In this document: positions 40,101-52,411 of the stretch, piece after piece
Layout: each line of letters begins with the position of its first letter
Numbering within the stretch: the first letter of the stretch is position 1
Assembly: GCA_014706295.1 (NCBI GenBank)
Contig: JACSVZ010000005.1
Coordinates: forward strand, 20,295,060-20,359,059
Reading direction: 5' to 3'
DNA length: 64,000 nt
Origin: Lycocorax pyrrhopterus obiensis
Lineage: Eukaryota > Chordata > Aves > Passeriformes > Paradisaeidae
Program-made: the position numbers and the translations under genes
The notes under the pieces: model-generated
Told to the model about the DNA's origin: nothing
Database searches by the model: none
The model's input: the letters and a program-made list of their open reading frames with translations, nothing else

Positions 40101-41300
40101 CTCCTTCCTAGAAAACACAGAGTCAGTTAAAGCAAAAAAATCAGATTTTGTGGAAGTATCAGAGACTGGCTGTTCCCAGGGAGTAGGGGTCAAAGCTGAC
40201 TGTAAGTGCCCTCTCTGCAAAACGGAACATGAGATTTGCTGCTGACACTGGGTAACTATTGGGCAATACAGCCATGGGCAGCTCTCACCCACTGGATTTG
40301 CTTTAAAAAAAAAAATTTCAGGATACGGATGTATAGGCGGCTCCTGGTAGGTTCATGTCACAAGAGCCCCAACTGCTTCCCTTCCCACCCTTGGGCTACA
40401 TTTTACACCTTGACCAAAGCCCCTTCTGGTCCTTCTGGGTGCTGCTCAGTGTTCGGGTTAAGGATTATGCGTCCACAGTGGAGAAGTAGGAGGAGTGGGA
40501 GGACTCACACAAAAGTAGGAGGTTGGTAGAAGGCTGCAGTTCAGGGACATTCTCAGATGGAAGGTCCCTGTGCTCTGAGAATTTCTTGGAGCTGTTAATC
40601 CCCCACGGCCAGACATCCCTCAGTTTATTCAAACAGTGGGAGGGATGTGCTCCCTCTGCTCACCTGCTAAGCCAGGCACCCAGCATTGGCCCGAGTGACT
40701 CTGGAATATGCATGCACTCCTCGGAGCACTCCTGCATCCCCCCAAGCAGTCTTGCACGCCCATGAGCACACCTGCACACCCAGCCCTGGCTGTGCGGCTG
40801 CCGGTAAGGCCGCAGGGTGCCCAGGTGTGAATGGGATGGGAGGCTAAGTGTGCACTTGGGGGACCATGGCACGTGCAGGGGTGGCCAGGCGGGCATGAGG
40901 GGGTCTTGGGCACAGCGCAGCCTGTGCTGGAGATAACGGGCGGGGAAGAGACGGGGGACCTGGGCAGGAGCCGTTTGCGGGAGCCTCCTGCCACCCAGTG
41001 TCAGCTCCAGCCAGCGCCGCGCTCCGGGGCTCCCTCCGCCCGGGGCTAGCGGGGGTCTGCAGGCAAACAGCTTTCGAAACATTAGTTTAACAAAAGCAAA
41101 ACCCAAATCAACCTCCCATCCCTTAGAAAACTCTTCTTCCAAAACTCCTCAAACACCAAACAAACCCACGGCCACAGAAGCATCCCGCAGGTATGCAGCA
41201 CACGACCAAGGTCCCCGCGGATGACACCAGCTGTGCCCCCCCACGCTGGCCATGCCATCTGGTCTCAGGGCTGATGACAGTGTCACCCCCAGGCCTGTCA
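34150..41300. other. Intergenic DNA, no gene recognised
   Basis: From about 36.9 to 41 kb the GC content rises gradually. Several overlapping ORFs of 60-160 codons occur on both strands without conserved motifs or splice structure. They are best explained as chance ORFs in GC-richer DNA. Confidence 0.7.
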
Positions 41301-41329
41301 GGTCGCACTCAGGTCATTAGTCACCTTTG

Positions 41330-41950
41330 CACTCAAATGTGACATTTCCCCTTGTGCAAAGTTGGTTTGATGGAGGTGCAGAGGGCGGGCCGAGCGCTTC
41401 CCCTCCGCTCCAGAGTAACTTCTGGACCTTCCGGCCACTTTCGGCTGCCTTAGTCAAGTCCCCAGCAGCGGTCCCACCCGGTACCTTCTTCCCGGGGTCC
41501 GGGCCGGCCCCCGACCGCCCCGGGCCGGGCTTCCCCACCTGGAGCGGGCACTGAGCGACGGAGCTCGGGCCGAGGAACCCGCAGAAGAGGCGGTGGCAGG
41601 GGCCGGGGCCGGGCCAGGCGGAGCCACAGCCGGTACGGCGAGAGCCGGGCGGGGGCCAGACCGCGGCGGCCGCCCAGGGGTGGGGAGGAAGCGGCTCCCA
41701 CGGGAGGAGCGGGGACGGGGGGGGGCCGACACGGGCCAGCAGAGGGCGAGAGAGACCGGGAACGGGAGAGGGAGACCGGGAGAGGAAGAAGAGGAGGTCA
41801 AGCAGAAGAGGTAACGGCTCGGTAGTGTCGCTGCTGCTGCCGCCGCAGCGCCGGGACCGTTTGTCCCTTGGTTCCTTTTTCCGTTTGTCCGTTTGTTCGT
41901 TCGCCCCGCGCGGCCCGGGGGCAGCACTGGCCGCTCCGCTACCGGGTCAT
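41330..41950. promoter_or_regulatory. Orphan CpG island, candidate promoter of an unseen transcript
   Basis: This block of about 600 bp is dense in CpG and GC boxes and differs sharply from its surroundings. A plus-strand donor AAGAG|GTAACG occurs at 41811, and a minus-strand donor CCAG|GTGGGG near 41535. Either could end a non-coding first exon. The long ORF on the minus strand (41454-42125) runs out of CR1 sequence and looks spurious. No downstream exon could be identified in either direction, so the gene, if any, may be a long non-coding RNA. Confidence 0.55.
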
Positions 41951-41961
41951 GGGTCGAAGGG

Positions 41962-42146
41962 TGATGAGGCACTAACACAGGTTCCCCAGAGAAGCAGTGG
42001 AAGCTCCATCCCTGGAATGGTTCAAGGGCAGGTTGGATGTGACTTTGAGCAGTCTGGTCTACTGGAAGGTGTCCCTGCTCATGGCAGGGGGATTGCAACA
42101 AGGTGATCTTTAAGGTTCCTTCCAACCCAAACCATTCTGAGATTCA
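41962..42146 (+). mobile_element. CR1 3' end (plus orientation)
   Basis: This is a clear CR1 3' segment. It begins near AGGTTCCCCAGAGAAGCAGT and includes the GGCAGGTTGGATGTGACTTT and GAAGGTGTCCCTGC blocks. It ends with the CTTCCAACCCAAACCATTCT terminus. The copy is 5'-truncated and inserted at the edge of the orphan CpG island. Confidence 0.93.
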
Positions 42147-42794
42147 GTGGTTTTGCACATGGGCCTCTTTTGCTGGAAGGACAATCCATTTGCAAGGACA
42201 CAGTGAATCCAAAGTCCATACAATACTGTACCAAAGGATTAAAGTCTTCACTCTTCAATACCTTCTTATTCAACCTCGATAATTTGGTTCTTCTGAATTT
42301 CAACCAGAAATCAACCAGAGATCATTCACATATTATTACAGGGCTGTTCCTCTTTTGTTCCTCTATTTTGAGCAAATAATGGCTCAGGTGTCTCTCACTG
42401 ATATATCGCTGACTGAGGACTAGTCTTCCATATTGCTTATAGAAGAAATTTCCCTTAGTTACCCAATTTAGCATGGAAAGAAAAAAAAATCCATTTAAGG
42501 ACCTTCGGGAGGATCGAGACATAAAAGCAGATTCTACGATTCTACTTATCAAACCCACAGCAATGGTATTAAAATGTAGGTTTATGACCCCTTCCTCAGT
42601 ATTTCTTAATTAAGGCTCCAGACTAATTTTGACACATAAATATGCAGCACCCAACAAGTACAGATCACATGGTAAGAGACACAAGCATCCATCCATACAA
42701 TAGTCCAACAATTGTGTTTCATTTTATTCAGATAACTGCGACCTGGACATTGCAACCAACTTCTGATTTACATTTCACCACTCCCCTTTCACAT
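42147..42794. other. Intergenic DNA, nothing recognised
   Basis: AT-rich sequence between the CR1 end and the LTR-like block. No gene or element was identified. Confidence 0.7.
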
Positions 42795-43050
42795 TGTGAG
42801 CCAAGAGCAGTAGTGCAGAGGCGAAAGAACGGGACATCACGCAGCGATCAATATGATCATGTGAAGCCATTTATTATTTGAAGAATATACACTTATATAG
42901 CATTTTTAGTTCTGAATACGTGATGATTCGAACATCATGCAGTTAAAAGCAGTATAATGATTGGATGCTTGCTACTGTTAGCATGTTGCGTCTAAACTTC
43001 TGATTGGACACTTGCTGTGACAGCTATTCACCATATTTCAATTTCTCACA
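42795..43050 (-). mobile_element. LTR-like element, minus orientation
   Basis: The ends form a short inverted repeat, TGTGAG at the left and CTCACA at the right. On the minus strand a TATATAAG box (near 42892) precedes AATAAATGG (near 42873) and a CCTCTGCAC-type terminus. This arrangement is the same as in the solo LTR at 50980-51499. No convincing target-site duplication is seen. LTR-like sequence may continue to about 43600. Confidence 0.55.
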
Positions 43051-43084
43051 TCCTTTTTGTTCAGCATAATGTATCAATCTTGTT

Positions 43085-43182
43085 TGAACTAAATTATTGT
43101 TTCAGCAGTTCCTAAACTATAGTTCTTTCATATTACTGAACTAACTTATTGTTTCAGCAATTCCTAAACTATATTTCTATTG
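43085..43182. repeat. Local tandem duplication
   Basis: Two adjacent copies of about 50 bp, each containing ATTGTTTCAGCA.TTCCTAAAC followed by TATA.TTCT, lie at about 43092-43130 and 43148-43182. The copies differ by several substitutions. Confidence 0.7.
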
Positions 43183-43751
43183 TGCTGTGGTCAATACATC
43201 CTTATTTCATATCCTTGGGTTGTTTCTCTTCTTTCCTCCGTGGTGTTATCAAAGATACCATATCCTTTACTCAGCTTGATTCAATGCTGGGAAAGCTGGG
43301 TTGTGCATTGTCCGTTCTTCTGCAAAAATTCCTCAACACAGTAGCATCTTTGAGGCTTTTGTGAGTGTTCCTTAACCCATTCCACGGCAACCACCTCACT
43401 CCTATTCCCTTTGTTCTGCCATGGAAGATTCCTCTCTGATCTTTTTTTTTCCTGCAGCTCCTGAGGATCTGCAGGCAATGACCGGCACTTGGGACCTGCA
43501 GACACTGACCGGCACCACTCATTGTGGGTTTTCAAGACAGTGGTGTGTCTGTGCTGTTTTGGCTTCTTTTTCAGAGCTGTCAAACCTAGAATGCATGCCT
43601 GATGACACAGATTAAGGACATTCTAGAGAGAGATTTGTTCTAGTGCCTGTGATATGCCTGTTTAGAACATAAGTAATATACATACACATTAAAAAAGAAA
43701 GTTGACAACTAAGCCATGTGCTAGAAAGATGCTTTTGAATTGTTTAAAAAA

Positions 43752-44370
43752 CTGGTATTCACGGACAAAAACTCTCTAACTAATTAAAGTTAGAAGGTGG
43801 TATGTTTATTACACTGGCGGGCAGCACAGGAGTTGCCTCCTAGAGACGTGCCAGCACCTTACAAGGTTATTTGCCCTCTATTTATTTCACAGAGTGTTAC
43901 ACATTAATCATATACATATTTCTAGCACCTCCCATTTCCTGCTTCTTATTAAAATGAGGTTATTAGTTCTTTGCAATTCCTTTTTTCGATTTGGGTCGGT
44001 GGTCTTGAAAGATGAAGTCAAGGATCTCTTCATCACCATGAACTTTCTACCTTCTATTGTGGGCAAGCCTTGGCAAGCCTTCTGGAGATGGTCCATACCT
44101 CCGCCTATATTTGATCATGCAATCTAGGTGCTAGCTATAATTCTATCAGCTTCTTTTGTCCTTGTAACAGTTCATTTACTGTAAGCAAAGTTTCAGACAG
44201 GTACATAATAGTGAATAGCACTATGCTTCTTGGCTAAATTTCTAACTCTTCGTTAACTTATCTTTTGGTTTAATCAGTACAAATTGCTTCTAACTCCTCG
44301 CTAAAGTTTAACTCTTCATAATCTTGACTCACTTTCAGGAAGGGAATCCCATCTTAACTTTGGTCACACG
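43752..44370 (-). mobile_element. Probable solo LTR, minus orientation
   Basis: The left end reads TGGTATTCACGGACAAAAAC. On the minus strand AATAAACATACC (near 43807) and a downstream TTAATTAG stretch mark an R/U5 end. An AATAAATAGAGGG segment lies at about 43876. The right limit, near GGTCACA at about 44370, is approximate. It resembles avian ERV LTRs in layout, and no internal retroviral sequence is attached. Confidence 0.55.
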
Positions 44371-47300
44371 GACAGAGAAGAACTGGCAGTAGATACACTA
44401 ATCTCTGAAGTCAGTTTTATCAGATTAGAAATAAAAAAAGTTAGCAACGGTCTTTATGCATGTGATTGTCGAATCAGTCTGGACTACATAAATAACGTTA
44501 GTTACGTTAGTGCCAGAAATTGCTGTACTCTGTGTTCATTTGGTGCAGCTTTGTCACCCTCTAGTGCTTGTATCCAAAAAGCTGGTGAGCCTGCTGTTAC
44601 TCTCTGTAAATTTTTAGCTGTATGGATTGGTTCAGGGTTTTTTAAGGAAGAAGAATTTTTAGAAAAGAAGCTGATTGCTGGCCAGTCATTTGCCAGCAGT
44701 AAGACAAGACATTTTTAACTGATGTGGGATCTAAACCAGGAACTCCTGATTCCTAGGCTACAGTTTTAATCTCTGAACCAGTCTTTCATCATTATTTAAC
44801 TTCTTGAATTGAGTTTCTGAAACTTGATACACTAAGTACTGAAGAAACAATGAGATTTGTTGTAGTACAACTTCTTTTTCTGAAACACCCAAGAAAGATG
44901 GGATTTCTTCTTTCTTTAATTGTATGCTTTATAGTAGTTTTGATAAGTTTTCCTTTGTTTAATTTAAGATATTCAGTTAATTTATTAATTATGTCTTTAT
45001 TAGGATATTAGTTGCAGTGTTCAGATCCTTCCCCAGCAAATAGAAAAATTACAGTCATTTAGAGAATTAAGCATAAGAAGAAATAATCTTCATATGCTGC
45101 CAGATGGTAAGTTACTAGTCTTCATTTCTTTTATGTAAGAGATGAGGAAATCTGTTAAAAAAGAATGGATTCTTTGTTGTTGCTGTTGCTTCCCATCAGT
45201 CAGGACGTGGTTTCCCAGCTGGTTGAGTTGAGCACTGGAAAGCAGGTGCTGCAGTGGTTCTCCAAAGCAATTCTCAGAGAGGGGTCAGTACTGAGACATT
45301 TTTTCCGCAACCTGCTGATGGTGACAAACCTTCAGTTTTACCAGCTTTTGCCTGCTTGTATCTTTGCTTCCAAAAGTAGCTGGGAGACATGGATGACTTG
45401 AACACTGTATATATTGCTAGGAAAGTATTTGCAGGACAAGCCAGTTTTAATGGCAAGTAAGTAAATTAAAATCTGGACAGGCAATAAAAATAAACTTTGC
45501 AATTTATACAGAAACATGAGCAGGGCAAAGTAAAGTGACCCTGTACAGATCACTGTGCCAGCAGGACCCCAAATGGCAAATTTCTTGAAAACATGCAAGG
45601 AAAGAGTTCTTCAGATACACCAAATGAAATACTGGAAAAGAAATCATTGTTTCCGAGAGCTAATTCTTTAAGTATTTTTAAAAAAATATTTCACACCAGA
45701 TGGATGCTCATGGAGAAGGGAAACCACCAAGGATGAGAAGGCAATTGATGGACAAAAGCACACTGCAAACACATTGTGCTCTTTCACACTCCAATCAGAC
45801 CTGGAGACATCTCTCTGTCTGGGCAGGTGACAAGTGAAACCCAACCCAGGAGCCATTCTGTGGTTAATCCCCAGCCTGTGGCTAATCCCCAGCCCAGCCA
45901 GAGTAGCACATAAGTAAATGAGGTGATTTGGTAGCATGGTAGCCCTACAAAAATTGCAAAACCCTGTGTGTTATCAAGTTCATTCCAGCAGGTTGTTTTG
46001 CCAGCAAAGGCTTTCAGAGAAACTCATTTTTCTGCTCAAATGAAACAACAACTCGTGTTTGTTCTGAAGTCTGCTCATTAAATATAAAATTAGAAAATCA
46101 TGCAAGAAAGTCTTAGAAAAAACTGGGTCAGAAGGGGCCTTGGAGGTCATTCTGTCCCTGCTCCATTCAGAGCAGAGAAAGATGTGATTGCAAGGGGCTT
46201 CCTTTTGAACTCAGAGAGCACACGGACCACAAGCAATGGCAGCCTGCCTTTGTCACAGCTCCTGAGGCGCAGCACCTGCTCCTGCAGTCCCTCACTGGGA
46301 CACACTCCCTCTGCATATCACTTGTCTGTAATTCTTGCTTTTACAAAAATAAATGATATTTCACCCTTCAAAAGTTTTCCCCAAAGTGACAGAGAAAAAA
46401 TGTCAATAAAAATGCAAAGGTCACATTTTCCTGTGCTTTCCACAATAAAATGACAGCTGTAATATCTGAATTATTTACTATGAGCATGATGTTTTCTTTC
46501 CAGGTGCTTTCCTAACCTACCCAGGGCTATTTTTCTCATGCTGCAGAGACTCATGGCTGTAGCCATGCCCAGATGGCACACACCAAGAGCGGAACCCCAG
46601 GAGCTGCACAGGGAATTGCTGAAAACCAAAAAAGCCCAGAGTTACCAAAGATTTTGCCTTCTTGGGGCATGGGTGCTGGCAGCTCTGAATCTCTTGGGGC
46701 CTGGAGATGACTGTCACTGTCCGTCCTGCTGTCTGCTGCTGCTTTTGCGCTGAGAGAGCAGTGAGATCTCAGGACTCGCCACTGGTGCCACACTCCTGAG
46801 ACACAAACAAGAGCGAATGCAAATGACAGCACAGAACTGTCCTCTCTGCTGACTGCTGCATCCTGAAAAGCCAGATAATTTATTTTGTATTTCCTTTGGC
46901 TCTGTCCAGGTAGAGATTGCTGACCCTGTTGTGATTCCCTCTCTGCTCTCAGATGTTTTCAGTGCCACTCGTGATCGCTTCAAAGGGGGCTCAACCCCAT
47001 GGCGTGTGCTCTGCATTCCCTATATTCTCATTCCCAACTGTTTTGCTTTTGCAACTTCTGCAGTTATGCAGAAGTGCCATTTGGGCTTGGGTCTTTTTTT
47101 TTCTTTTCTCCTTCCATATTTTCTTGTTGGGAAACTGATCCCTCACTAAATCTATTAAAACCTGGTCTCTTCCATGGACTTTTGTATCTGCAGCAGGGAT
47201 ATTTCCACCAAGCAATATTGCTGTAGTCTCAGCATTTGGCTTAGTTTACACTGCTGTTAGCAATCTGTGTGTGTGCCTCGATCCCCAGGCATGAAAGTAT

Positions 47301-48020
47301 CAGTTCCAGGAAGGAAAAAAAAAGGTATTATAGTTTTGCTCAGGTTTCTTTTTGGTCATTGACTTTTTCTTTTGTGGACAGGTCCAAGCCCTAAAGCATG
47401 AAACACATCAGAGGACCCCTCAGCAGTGTCTGTCCTCCTGCAGTTCCTTACACAAGGTGCCGCAGGCTCCAGCCTGTTTATTTCTGTGAGAGCCACCATC
47501 ACTTACTGCCCACTTACTGAGATGTGCTCCCATGTTCAACCCCTTGGTTTATTAAGTGGAAGCTACTGTAGAATTATGCCTCCCAGCAACTGCTTATTAC
47601 TCTCTTAATGCCCAGCCACACTCAATACCTGAGTCATTCCAGTCTTTATTTTCGGGAATAACCATACTCCATGCACATGCATGTTCAGTTTAGGGCTCTC
47701 TTATTTATGCCTCCAGGACAAAGCCACTAAATGTGCCATTGTATTCAACACTTTGATGGGGTTTTTTAAAGCTTACTGAACATACATGACCTGCTAACTG
47801 AATGGATTTTCATCACTGCAGAGGATAACAACCACCTCTCACAGAGGCCCATCTACCTGCTGGATTTCCATCTTCTACACCAAGCCAGTCTAATATTAGC
47901 AACACTTGGAACAAAGCCGTAAGAATTACTTTAATGGTAAGCACATACATCCCTTCCCATCTCTTGAGTCTCAAACATAACTCAAAAAGTTATTTTCAAA
48001 GGAAAATATTTCAAATTTTT
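44371..48020. other. Intergenic DNA, no gene recognised
   Basis: AT-rich to mixed sequence with no conserved ORF. A CR1 remnant is present at about 46121-46185. Confidence 0.7.
46121..46185 (-). mobile_element. CR1 3'-end remnant
   Basis: A short match to the reverse of the CR1 3' region: AACTGGGTCAGAAGGGGCCT followed by TGGAGGTCATTCTGTCC. Confidence 0.6.
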
Positions 48021-48665
48021 ATTTTTAATGTGTTATTGAGTGGAGACAAGACCTAAACATTTGAACTTGAAAAAGGGAAAGCCAAAAATGAAAAAGAAAA
48101 GGCATTTTACGCTGAAGAACATGAGCAATCTGCCGCTTGGCTGTCACAGTACTGGAAATCAGTGTCTCTGGTATGGGGTATTCACTTGCTAGTGAAAAGT
48201 GTGTCTCTGAACCTGAGCCCCCTGACAAGTCACCAACAGTCTCTCTTTTGTCTTCACTGGACCTTGGAATATGCTCTGGGTGAAGGACTGTCTCAGTTTT
48301 TGGAGACCAAATTTTAGGAGGAAGCGCTCCAGAATGAGCGCCTCCTCCAAAGGGAAAAGGGCCTCCCCTTTTCCGCTGCCAATGAGACAAATTAGTAACA
48401 GCAAGTGAAAGTGGGAAAAAAACCAAACTATTTATTAACACAAAACAAAACAGGGTAGAACAGGAAAAAAAAAACAAAACTCAAAATACAACAAATGCCC
48501 GGAGAGGGAACTCCATCTAGCCGGAACAAAAAAAACCAAAAAAGAGCACAGCGCTCCCGGCCGCTCCCTCCCGAACACGGCCGAGACCCTTGGAGCCCCA
48601 GCCGTTGGGCCCAGCCGGTCCTGTGGCTCCGGCCCTGCCCCCCGGCTCCATCTTAAAGACACAGT
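48020..48665 (-). mobile_element. LTR-like segment with attached leader-like sequence, minus orientation
   Basis: Read on the minus strand the block begins TGTCTTTAAGATGGAGCC (near 48663) and passes through a GC-rich stretch. It then reaches a T-rich tract with AATAAATAGTTTGG (near 48430), then CTCA followed by TTGGCAGCGG, which looks like an LTR/primer-site junction near 48390. The sequence continues as a 150-codon ORF (48025-48477) that overlaps the LTR-like tract and has no recognised domain. The assignment rests on layout only. Confidence 0.45.
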
Positions 48666-50430
48666 ATCTTTGGGCATTAAGCAGATGGTTAAGGAATAAA
48701 AAAATCCCTTATAACATCACCCCAGGACAAGGACAAATAGTGGTAAATTTTAACATGCCTCCTTTAAATGGTAAAGGTAAGGTGAGATGACCTGGAATTT
48801 GTTTTTATGGAAATAGTTTAAAATCCTTTAGGAACACAATTTGCAAAGATTTTTTTTGTAAAACCCCACAGGATCCAATTCAGTAAAACTATGCCAAGTC
48901 TGAAGCTTATAAAAGCAACTGGAAAAATGCTATTCCATATGCATGTGTGCTTGTACTCACCTGTGCATACAAATCCTGTGCACAAGCATATAAAAGATGG
49001 TGCCTGTAAAATTTTTATGTAGATGTTTCTTTGAGGTGATCAAAGATCATAAAATTCAGGAGATTTCTATATGACATTTGGGAACAGCCGTACCTTCCTT
49101 ATTACTCTACCTCTTGAGCTGATGCCTGGTGATTTAAAGGACTCACTCTACCAAATGTGGCAGCTACTCCTCTCTTACAACCAGGAATAGTATTCCTGAA
49201 TTGTCTCCAATTTTATTGTTGTTGTCCAAACCCTCTTTAAAACAGTTATGTCCCACAAAAATACACTCTTATTTGAACATACTTCAAAATGTGATTTATG
49301 ATTACGGTGTTGCAAATTGATTACAAGATTAATTTAATATAATATAGGAATACTTATATAAATAGTGATGCAAGAATCACATTAATTTATTCCAGAAAAG
49401 GAAATTAATTTTTCATAACATTAAATTATTTGTCTTTCCAATGTCTTGCTAACACTCTTATTTTCTGTAAGATTGACAAAAATATTATTTGATTTGAAAT
49501 AATGTAGAAGAGAAAAGCCTCTCACCATTCTGATTCTTAATAAAGGCAGGAACACTTACATCAGGAAACCTGTCACTCTGAGCTCACATTGCTGTGAATG
49601 TGAAATGGGAAAAGCCTTTTGATACAGATACACAAGTGACTCGAACATGCGGAAGCCAACCCCACAGCAGCCTGGAACAACACTAAGCGCCCACATTCTA
49701 CCACTTGACATGTGAAGACTGGACCATAATATTTATTTGTTTGTTTGTTTGTTTGTTTTTAGCTTGACATATCCTTACTTACCACCTATATTGAAGAGGG
49801 CACTAGGGTATGCCTGCAGGAAGCAGCTCCCAAACAGCACATTGGGGTGCTTCACTCCTTTACAACTGGAAATGCTGGCTGGGAAAATGCACAAAAACAC
49901 AATGTAGTTCACAGGCTCTGTGGGGCCAGCAGTTATTTTCTTTGCAAATAATGTCCCTTCACTGCAGAATTGCAGGTGTGCAAATGTTCCTCTCTTGACA
50001 AACACTGAATTTGGCAAAATATTTCTTTTTGGCCAGATATGGTTTCGCTGTGTTTAATGGCCCTTTGTTTTTTATTCCTGCTTCTGTCCCCTTAAGTTGC
50101 TTTTTCCCTGTCTTGTTCCCTTCAGCCACCACCCTGTTCTTGCCCCTCTCTCTTGCCTGTTTGCCAGACCAGTCTTTGGTAGGTCACCAAGCCTTGCAGT
50201 ACAGCTCTCCTACACCCTGGGGAGGGCATCTCCTCTGCAGCAAGAGACTGAGGTTAGCTCTCTATTCTGGGTCTTCCATCAGGGCAACAGGAGAGACTGA
50301 TGCAGAAGGCAGCCCTGACTAGAAAATGGTGCCCCTGTCAGTCTGTCCCTGTTAGAGAGGCTCTGCTCAGCAGTGTGCTCAGGCAGGGCTCAGCCAACAC
50401 AAATCTCTAATGACACAGCCATCAGCCTCC
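48666..50430. other. Intergenic DNA, no gene recognised
   Basis: AT-rich sequence. The only clear structure is the TTTG repeat near 49736. Short ORFs show no conservation signal. Confidence 0.7.
49736..49759. repeat. (TTTG)n microsatellite
   Basis: About six tandem TTTG units. Confidence 0.9.
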
Positions 50431-50439
50431 AAGGGGACC

Positions 50440-50750
50440 AAGGCTTGCTTTCCAACTCTCTGTGCCTCCAAACGCAGTATTATTAGTGAATACTCTTTAA
50501 GCCCCTGGTAATTTATAGACACTTGCTGTGTTCTCCCTTGCTAATCTCTATTCTAGAAGAACCTCCATGTATCTCCTTGTACACTGCTGGAACCTGATCC
50601 AGCCCTCTCATCACCTTTGTAGCTTTGCTAGTTCTGCCTGAGACAGCAGGGCTGAAGCAGACACAATATTTGAGACAGATTTATAGGGAGGCTCTACTTT
50701 GTTTTATGTTCCTCTCCAAAAAATCCTAACATTCCAGTTGCTTTTTAACC
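50440..50750. mobile_element. Possible old CR1/LINE remnant
   Basis: Segments such as TCTAGAAGAACCTCC, ATCCAGCCCTCTCATCACCT and CCTAACATTCCAGTTGC resemble old reverse-oriented CR1-type 3' regions found widely in bird genomes. Divergence is high and the limits are uncertain. Confidence 0.35.
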
Positions 50751-50779
50751 CAGAATAACCACTTGGAGTAGGAAATGGA

Positions 50780-50979
50780 AAGGCACAGTTCTTTTGGTTT
50801 CACGCAACAAGTTTCCAAGGAACATTTTCTGCAGAAGCCAGTCTTGCAGCTCACATACTGGGGGAGAGAGGACTCCTAGTGTAGAAATGGGGAACAAAGA
50901 TGACAGATCCCCTTGTACGTCCAAAGAAGATCTGTTTATTGCCAAAAGTCACCCCCTCTTTATACCCTTAATCTCAACC
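50780..50979 (-). mobile_element. Older LTR core interrupted by a younger solo LTR
   Basis: On the minus strand a TATAAAG box (complement of 50958-50964) is followed about 20 bp later by AATAAACAGATC (complement near 50936-50941) and then an R/U5-like stretch. The 520-bp LTR at 50980-51499 is inserted immediately on the upstream side. The older LTR probably continues to the right of 51500. Confidence 0.5.
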
Positions 50980-51499
50980 TGTCGCTGTTGTGCAGAGGAA
51001 CGGAGAGAAAGTGACATAGACACGATCCAGGAAAGACTGGAACCATTTATTAATTTACAAACTTGTTTATATAGCTTAGTGGTATAAAGTTATTGGTTCT
51101 TTGTTCATCCACCTCTCAGAGGGACTGGGTGAGCCCTACACCACCTACTTCAAAATATTTCTCCAGTCAGTACCACAACAATACTGCATAACAATCTGCA
51201 TCTGCAAGATAAAGAGACTGGTTTACAAAAAACCTCTGTTTTCGGCCAGCATCCGTGTGAAAGCAAGACTTTCACATGTACGCTGGCAGAAAGCTGGAAA
51301 ATCTCTCCGTAGCCAAGCCTTCAGCATCCACATCAACCGAAACCAACCCGCAGCCTAACAGAATTTAACAGCCAATGGCACCCATTGGCTGGCACAGCTG
51401 CAGTGCTGCTGTCCACGGGTCCTATCACCCAATCAGCTTCCCGTTCATGTGCTGTCCACGCGTTCCTCCAGCCAATCACAATCTCACTTCCAGCTGTCA
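50980..51499 (-). mobile_element. Solo LTR, 520 bp, minus orientation
   Basis: The element has imperfect inverted ends (TGTCGCTG at the left, CAGCTGTCA at the right). It is flanked on both sides by CTCAACC (50973-50979 and 51500-51506), a 6-7 bp target-site duplication. On the minus strand it has AATAAATGG (complement of 51046-51051), a TATATAAAC box just upstream, and a terminal CCTCTGCACAACAGCGACA. Size, ends and duplication fit an avian beta/alpha-type ERV solo LTR formed by LTR-LTR recombination. Confidence 0.8.
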
Positions 51500-51506
51500 C
51501 TCAACC

Positions 51507-52411
51507 GACTCTCTCCTCACTCCCAACTGCCTCTCACCCTTCAAGCAACTTCCAACTGTCCAACCTGGAGCTGTGCCTTTCCCACAGGGCCTTCCGGTGA
51601 TCATAAGCCTTAACCATTTTAATAAATATAGCCCCATATTCCACACTCCTAGGAAGGCTGACTGCAAGAGGATGTGCCCAAGGATCCACTTCCCCAACTA
51701 AGATGACATTTGGTATTTTCTTAGCTTTTCATGGCCAGCTTTTCATTAGCTTCATCATGTCCAGCTTGATGCTAAAAGCCACTTTTAATGAGCTTAACAG
51801 GTGGGAGAGAAGGCCAGTGTTCCCTCCAAATCTCTCTGTCAATTCTGGATGCTTCTAGTGTCATATGACCAGTAAAGGAAGAGCAGCAGGTTACTCGCTA
51901 GAATATTGGGGGCCTTGTATTGCCAGACTAGCACAGGATAGGGTCCCAAAATGGTGCCCCTGGAGCAGCATGGCAGGAGGGGCCTTAAGAATAATGGGTG
52001 TGGTTTGGAACAGACCCATCAGTCAACTCCATCCTGGAACAAAAGCAGTAGCCAAGAAATCCCTCCCAGGGGCTGGTATTCTGTCCCGCATTGAAAGGGG
52101 TTCCTGGTGCTGGTGTTTGTCAGATTGGCTGCAAAGAAGAGTCAGGCAGGGCAGGAATGTGTGGCCCAGATGCAAAGGTGCAGGGGGAAGTGTAAGTGGA
52201 GCCTGCTGTCAGCAGCAGGAGTTGTTAGTTTTTAGGGGTCATTGAAGGCATTCAGACAGCCATAAACCACAGGCATGTATTAAACAGAAATCTGAGATCT
52301 AAACAGCACCTCAGGCACTGCAGTTCCCCTCTGGAGCTGGGATAGGCTAAGCTACAAGGAGAGCCTTTTCCACATAGCAAGCCAGTAAATAAAAGCCACA
52401 AGAGGCTGAGA
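51507..52411. other. Intergenic DNA with possible LTR remainder
   Basis: The first 200 bp may be the continuation of the older interrupted LTR (TTTAATAAATATAG near 51618). The remainder shows nothing recognisable up to the start of the satellite-like region. Confidence 0.55.

Noticed and set aside
41454..42125. 223-codon minus-strand ORF over the orphan CpG island
   Set aside because: Its N-terminal part is antisense CR1 3' end and the rest is low-complexity Pro/Ser/Arg. It is a chance ORF.
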